Assembly (NCBI GenBank): GCA_033852095.1
Contig: JAWSVD010000049.1
Span: forward strand, 52,871-116,870
From: CALCKW01 sp033852095
GTDB lineage: Bacteria; Pseudomonadota; Gammaproteobacteria; CALCKW01
Direction of reading: 5' to 3'
Length of the DNA stretch: 64,000 nt
How positions within the stretch are numbered: the first letter of the stretch is position 1; every line of letters starts with the position of its first letter. Below, in pieces: positions 60,486-64,000 of this stretch. The notes beneath the pieces are model-generated. The model searched no databases. It was given only the letters and a program-made list of their open reading frames with translations, and was not told where the DNA came from. The position numbers were made by a program, and so were the translations under genes.

Positions 60486-61583
60486 TCAGTGCAGGTCCGC
60501 CAGAGGGTGTGATGCCCAGGGCGCTTCAAAAAAACAGTCGAGCTCGCCCGGCTGCACTTGATCTACCGCCGCATGACGCCACTGCGGCGCACCGTCCTTG
60601 TCGACCAACAGGGCGCGCACGCCCTCGAAAAAATCTGGCTGCATGCAGCACCGAACCGACGCGATCAGCTCGGCACGAAAGACTTCCGCAAGGGAAAGCC
60701 GCGTCGTCTGCTGGAGCTGCCGGTGGATCAGCCCCGCCGCCATGGGGCTTCCGTGCGCCAGTGTCTTCTGCGCGCGACCGAACCATCGGTCCTCTGCACT
60801 GTCATGTGCCAAAATCCCGTTCACCACCTCTTCCGCAGTGGAAAAATCAGTGGCGGCTTGAATCGCATCGAACCGCTCCCTGATCACAGACGTTTGCTGC
60901 ACCGCCGCTTCTGACTGCAGTTTTTTCAGCAGGGCGTCAACCACAGCTGCGGGCGACTCGGCCCAATTTGCAGCCAGCAGCTGCTCGCACAGGGCCGCGC
61001 GCTGCGAACTGTGCAACTGGCGGTCTGCAAAACCCACAAAACACGCGTCCGCGCCGTTAATGCGGGCGCCGGTGAGCGCGAGGAACAGCCCTGTCCGGCC
61101 CGGCGCGCGGTTGAGAAACCAACTGCCGCCCACGTCGGGGTAGAGCCCAATAGTGATCTCAGGCATTGCTAACATAGAAGTTTCGGTGACCACCCGGTGG
61201 CTGCAAGCGCACAACAGCCCCATACCGCCGCCCATGACAATGCCGCTGCCCCAGGCGATGACCGGCTTGTTGAAGCCGTGAAGGGTGTGATCGAGGCGGT
61301 ACTCGCGGGAGAAAAATGCTGTCGCCTCAGATAGCACATCGCCGGCCAAGCAACTGCGTCGCAGACCAACCACGTCGCCACCAGCACAAAAAGCTTTTTC
61401 GCCCTGCCCATCCAACAGAACAGCAACCACGGCGGGGTCATCCCTGCACTCGTCCAAGCAGCGCTGCAAGGCGTCGATCATGCCCAGATCCAGTGCGTTG
61501 AGCGCCTTGGGTGCATTGAGCACAATTTCAACCACCTGCCGACCGTCTTGGGTGGGGTGTTTTTCAATCAAAATGGCCGGCAT
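60486..61583 (-). CDS. 3-hydroxyisobutyryl-CoA hydrolase / enoyl-CoA hydratase family protein
   Basis: A 365-residue crotonase-fold protein of the HIBCH type, which hydrolyses 3-hydroxyisobutyryl-CoA in valine breakdown. AFCAGGDVVGLRR and SGIVMGGGMGLLCACSHRVVTE form the oxyanion hole. MPEITIGLYPDVGGSWFLNRAPG carries the Glu and Asp expected for hydrolase activity, in the E-x-x-IGL-x-PDVGG pattern. Length exceeds ordinary enoyl-CoA hydratases (about 260), as HIBCH proteins do. ATG 61715 is in frame, but ATG 61583 (MPAILIEKHPTQDG) has AAGGA seven bases upstream. It converges with the MerR gene. Confidence 0.92.
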   Translation of the reverse strand: MPAILIEKHPTQDGRQVVEIVLNAPKALNALDLGMIDALQRCLDECRDDPAVVAVLLDGQGEKAFCAGGDVVGLRRSCLAGDVLSEATAFFSREYRLDHTLHGFNKPVIAWGSGIVMGGGMGLLCACSHRVVTETSMLAMPEITIGLYPDVGGSWFLNRAPGRTGLFLALTGARINGADACFVGFADRQLHSSQRAALCEQLLAANWAESPAAVVDALLKKLQSEAAVQQTSVIRERFDAIQAATDFSTAEEVVNGILAHDSAEDRWFGRAQKTLAHGSPMAAGLIHRQLQQTTRLSLAEVFRAELIASVRCCMQPDFFEGVRALLVDKDGAPQWRHAAVDQVQPGELDCFFEAPWASHPLADLH

Positions 61584-61789
61584 GCGAAGTCCTTTAAAAA
61601 CAAAAATCAGGTGTGCGGGAGCGCTCACCATAGTGCACCTAAGGTGTAGAAGACCAGCGCTTTTCATTCGAGCACAGCCGACTGAAGCCACGGCGCTGAT
61701 TGGCAAGTCTTTCACCGCAGAATTGATTCAGCGACTCAAAACTGCTGCAATAGCGCATCGATTTTGAGCTGATAACTGCGATCATCCCC

Positions 61790-62668
61790 ATGCTTTCTTA
61801 CGACATGCCGCTCTACCGCCCGCCATCAGAAGGCCGCAATATTATCGTGCAAGCCACGCTGGGCTGCAGTCACAACCGCTGTACCTTTTGCTCCATGTAC
61901 ACCACCAAGGTCTACAGCGCGCGATCGCTTGCCGAGGTATTCAGCGACATTGAGCAACTGGCCGCCGCCCACCCGCAGGGCGATCGGGTGTTCCTGGCCG
62001 ACGGCGATGCGCTGGTGCGCAGCTGCGATGATCTGCTGAAAATACTGGACAAACTCAGCGCCTGTTTCCCGCGGCTGGCGCGTGTCTCCTGTTACGCGAT
62101 GCCCTCAAACTTAATCCGCAAGTCCGCCGCCGAATTGCAGCAATTGCGCGCAGCTGGGCTCAGCCTGCTCTACTTCGGTCTCGAGTCTGGCCACGACCCG
62201 CTGCTGCGCATCATCCGCAAAGGCGCCACCGCCGCCATGATGGCGCAGGCACTGGAAAAAGCTGCCGCGGCAAACATGAAAGTCTCAACCACGGTGATTC
62301 TGGGTCTGGGCGGAAGAGACAACTGGGAAGCGCATGTGCGCGACACCGCAGCGCTGATCAACGCCGCGCCCCTGACTTATCTCAGCACCTTGCAACTGGG
62401 TTTGGACCCAGCAATCGAAGACCGGTTTTTGGCGCGATTCCCGGCTGGTTTCGTGCCACAAGACGACGCCGGTATGCTGCTAGAACAACAGACTCTTATC
62501 ACTGCGTGCAATCCCAAAAATCCGGTGGTTTTTCGCTCAAATCACGCCTCCAACGCACTGCCGCTCGCGGGCAATTTGCCGCGTGACAGAGACGCGCTGT
62601 TGCAACAGCTCACGTCCGCTCAACAGGGTCACATTCCGCTTATCCCTGCCTGGGCTCGGGGCTACTGA
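61790..62668 (+). CDS. Radical SAM protein
   Basis: A 292-residue radical S-adenosylmethionine enzyme. The iron-sulfur motif is LGCSHNRCTFCSMYTTK with Cys26, Cys31 and Cys34, a CX4CX2C spacing rather than the commonest CX3CX2C. VFLADGDALV, YAMPSNLIRKS, LLYFGLESGHDPLLRIIRKGAT and STTVILGLGGRDNWEAHVRDTA match the Elp3/coproporphyrinogen-oxidase-like barrel. The C-terminal FRSNHASNALPLAGNLPRDRDALLQQL is typical of a family of uncharacterised proteins sharing the CSHNRCTFC motif. The reaction is unknown. It is divergent from the hydrolase gene. ATG at 61805 is an alternative start. Confidence 0.88.
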   Translation: MLSYDMPLYRPPSEGRNIIVQATLGCSHNRCTFCSMYTTKVYSARSLAEVFSDIEQLAAAHPQGDRVFLADGDALVRSCDDLLKILDKLSACFPRLARVSCYAMPSNLIRKSAAELQQLRAAGLSLLYFGLESGHDPLLRIIRKGATAAMMAQALEKAAAANMKVSTTVILGLGGRDNWEAHVRDTAALINAAPLTYLSTLQLGLDPAIEDRFLARFPAGFVPQDDAGMLLEQQTLITACNPKNPVVFRSNHASNALPLAGNLPRDRDALLQQLTSAQQGHIPLIPAWARGY

Positions 62669-62982
62669 GCCTGCGCAGCACAGGCAATTCAAAACGGAGC
62701 CTAGGAGCTTGCGCCGGATACACGAAAAGTCCGGCCTGCTAATGATCTATGGCGCCGGTCTCTTCCGCTGTCAGGGCTTCAAAGCAGCGCTGCCAAACAG
62801 CAAATGGCGTAGCACAGCTGCTCCTGCCCCCTGCACAAACACTCGAGAGCTGCCCTAGCCCTCTTAGCAGCCCGTTCAAAAACGACTGCCTACTGCGCCT
62901 TTGGCAAACACCGCTCAAGACGCATAAGCGTTTTTAATGCACAATAAACAACAATATAGTCAGCCGTAGATCAACGCGCCAT
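62669..62982. other. Intergenic region with one repeat copy
   Basis: No gene is supported in these 314 bases. The region contains the second copy of the TAGCAGCCCGTTCAA repeat (62865-62890) and a short hairpin with ACGC/GCGT core near 62921-62932 followed by T residues. That hairpin could end the radical SAM transcript. Confidence 0.5.
62865..62890 (+). repeat. Dispersed repeat, copy 2 (TAGCAGCCCGTTCAA type)
   Basis: It matches 16261-16286 at 23 of 26 positions and begins with the same TAGCAGCCCGTTCAA. Both copies are intergenic and about 46 kb apart. Confidence 0.4.
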
Positions 62983-64000
62983 ATGCTTAACGCTGCAATT
63001 AGCTGGAAGGGGAACGGCGGAACCCCTTCCACGCGCCAATTATTCCCTGTCACCGCCGAGCTGTTCAGGCGAGCGCAGCTGCCCCAAGCCATTGATCTGG
63101 AAACAGTCGACTTGATCGGCTTGTGGGCAGCCGATGACATCCCCCGCCAACGCGTACGCGATCAATTGCGGGATCTGCTAAATCAACCGCAGCTGCCGGC
63201 GCTGACGCGCAACAACATCATCGTGCTCTGCGGCTACTGGCTTCTGTGGAATGAAACGAGCGCACAGGGCCTGGTGGAATTGCGTCGGCTCGAGCAAAAC
63301 ATCGATCGCTCAGACACCCGGGGCTGGCTCAACTACCTGGGCTTGCGCAGCAAGGCAGAAGCGATCAGCGGGGCCTTCGAGAGCGCGTACCAAAGCCTTG
63401 TGCAAGCCGAGAAGCTGTTGAACGGTCGCACCCAACTCACAGACCTTTGGCTGTTTTCTACCCGGCTCAACACCGTCTGTAACAAAGCGGGGTTTTTGCA
63501 GCACAGTCTCGCTTTCGCGAGAATAAGCCTTTCCTTCGCAAAGGCGGACAACAGTGTCAAGCAGCTCGCAAACGCCAAAGTGGATCAAGCGGAAAGTCTC
63601 ATCGCGAATAAAGTCCCGGACCCAGGAGTAAAGGTGCTCGAATTGGCGATGCTCGACTCACTGGCAGGCGTGATGTGGACCGCGCCACTCGACCTGCCCT
63701 TGCTGCCGCTTTTTTTAGCCAACGGCAAACTCCAGCTGAACGAACACGCAGCTGTCCCGCGGCTGCTGTCCCAATCCCTGGATTTCGAATCCGGCACGCC
63801 TACGCTTTATTCGGACATGCAACGCGAACTCACCCGCGCTTCACTGAACATCGCCGTTGAACAAAATAAAACCGCGGCAAAACATTTGAACACTTTCACC
63901 GAGATGATGATGTCGGCCGAGCACATCAACCTGCGCATGGTCGACCGTAGCTTGAATATGCTGGCGGAGATTCGCCCCTCAGACAGATCCCCGCACAGCA
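62983..64000 (+). CDS. Unrecognised protein, N-terminal 339 residues (runs off the window)
   Basis: A plus-strand frame opens at ATG 62983 (MLNAAISWKGNGG) and stays open to the edge. The previous in-frame stop is at 62935. The visible part is rich in Leu, Ala and Asn and looks almost wholly helical (IVLCGYWLLWNETSAQGLVELRRLEQN, SLVQAEKLLNGRTQLTDLWLF, FARISLSFAKADNSVKQLANAK). This suggests an alpha-solenoid such as degenerate TPR-like repeats, but no motif is clear. No signal peptide or membrane segment is seen. No Shine-Dalgarno precedes the ATG. The C-terminus may hold the defining domain, for example a regulator or signalling output. Confidence 0.75.
   Translation, partial: MLNAAISWKGNGGTPSTRQLFPVTAELFRRAQLPQAIDLETVDLIGLWAADDIPRQRVRDQLRDLLNQPQLPALTRNNIIVLCGYWLLWNETSAQGLVELRRLEQNIDRSDTRGWLNYLGLRSKAEAISGAFESAYQSLVQAEKLLNGRTQLTDLWLFSTRLNTVCNKAGFLQHSLAFARISLSFAKADNSVKQLANAKVDQAESLIANKVPDPGVKVLELAMLDSLAGVMWTAPLDLPLLPLFLANGKLQLNEHAAVPRLLSQSLDFESGTPTLYSDMQRELTRASLNIAVEQNKTAAKHLNTFTEMMMSAEHINLRMVDRSLNMLAEIRPSDRSPHS

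Overview
The window reads as part of the chromosome of a GC-rich, aerobic gammaproteobacterium. Gene order csrA-lysC-alaS-recX-recA-pncC-mutS, the nadK/recN/bamE/rnfH-ratA/smpB block, and rluC/rne fit a marine lineage of the OM60/NOR5 (Halieaceae) or Spongiibacteraceae type. That placement is inference from synteny and gene content; no rRNA is present. No prophage, insertion sequence, integrase or CRISPR array was seen. A 29-base run of N (4293-4321) marks an assembly gap.

Positions 1-24400 form a catabolic island for acyl-CoA substrates. On the minus strand lie etfBA (etfA cut by the left edge), an adjacent pair of acyl-CoA dehydrogenases resembling actinobacterial alpha2beta2 enzymes, an ACAD11-like dehydrogenase, a quinone-oxidoreductase-type MDR protein and a long DmdC-like dehydrogenase. 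Divergent from these are a FadB-like fused hydratase/dehydrogenase, a thiolase, an alpha/beta hydrolase and a zinc alcohol dehydrogenase. Then come an aldehyde dehydrogenase, an MFS transporter, a hotdog thioesterase, a feruloyl-CoA-synthetase-like ligase, an SDR, a histidine phosphatase, and a plus-strand operon of MaoC hydratase, SDR and an ACAD10/11-type kinase. A complete activation, dehydrogenation, hydration, oxidation and thiolysis route can be drawn, feeding electrons to ETF. The kinase plus ACAD11-like dehydrogenase suggest an added route for 4-hydroxyacyl-CoAs through phosphorylation. No regulator gene lies in the island, but a related sequence motif recurs in three of its promoter regions.

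Positions 24775-42600 are housekeeping: tRNA-Arg(ACG), tRNA-Ser(GCU), csrA, lysC, alaS, recX, recA, pncC, mutS, nadK, recN, bamE, rnfH, ratA, smpB, dnaQ, rnhA, a YafS-like methyltransferase and an orphan FHA protein. recN has a perfect LexA box over an extended -10 promoter, and recA has a one-mismatch box. Positions 42700-50700 hold a minus-strand series rluC, sppA, tsaE, amidase, mutL, miaA, cysM, with cysM where hfq usually sits. rne follows divergently behind a structured 617-base leader, then a response-regulator/histidine-kinase protein.

Positions 56000-61600 form a branched-chain acyl-CoA locus: fused isobutyryl-CoA mutase icmF (Phe/Gln active-site signature), a divergent LiuR-like MerR regulator with ACGT palindromes over both promoters, and a 3-hydroxyisobutyryl-CoA hydrolase family protein. 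The window ends with a radical SAM protein and the first 339 codons of an unrecognised gene.
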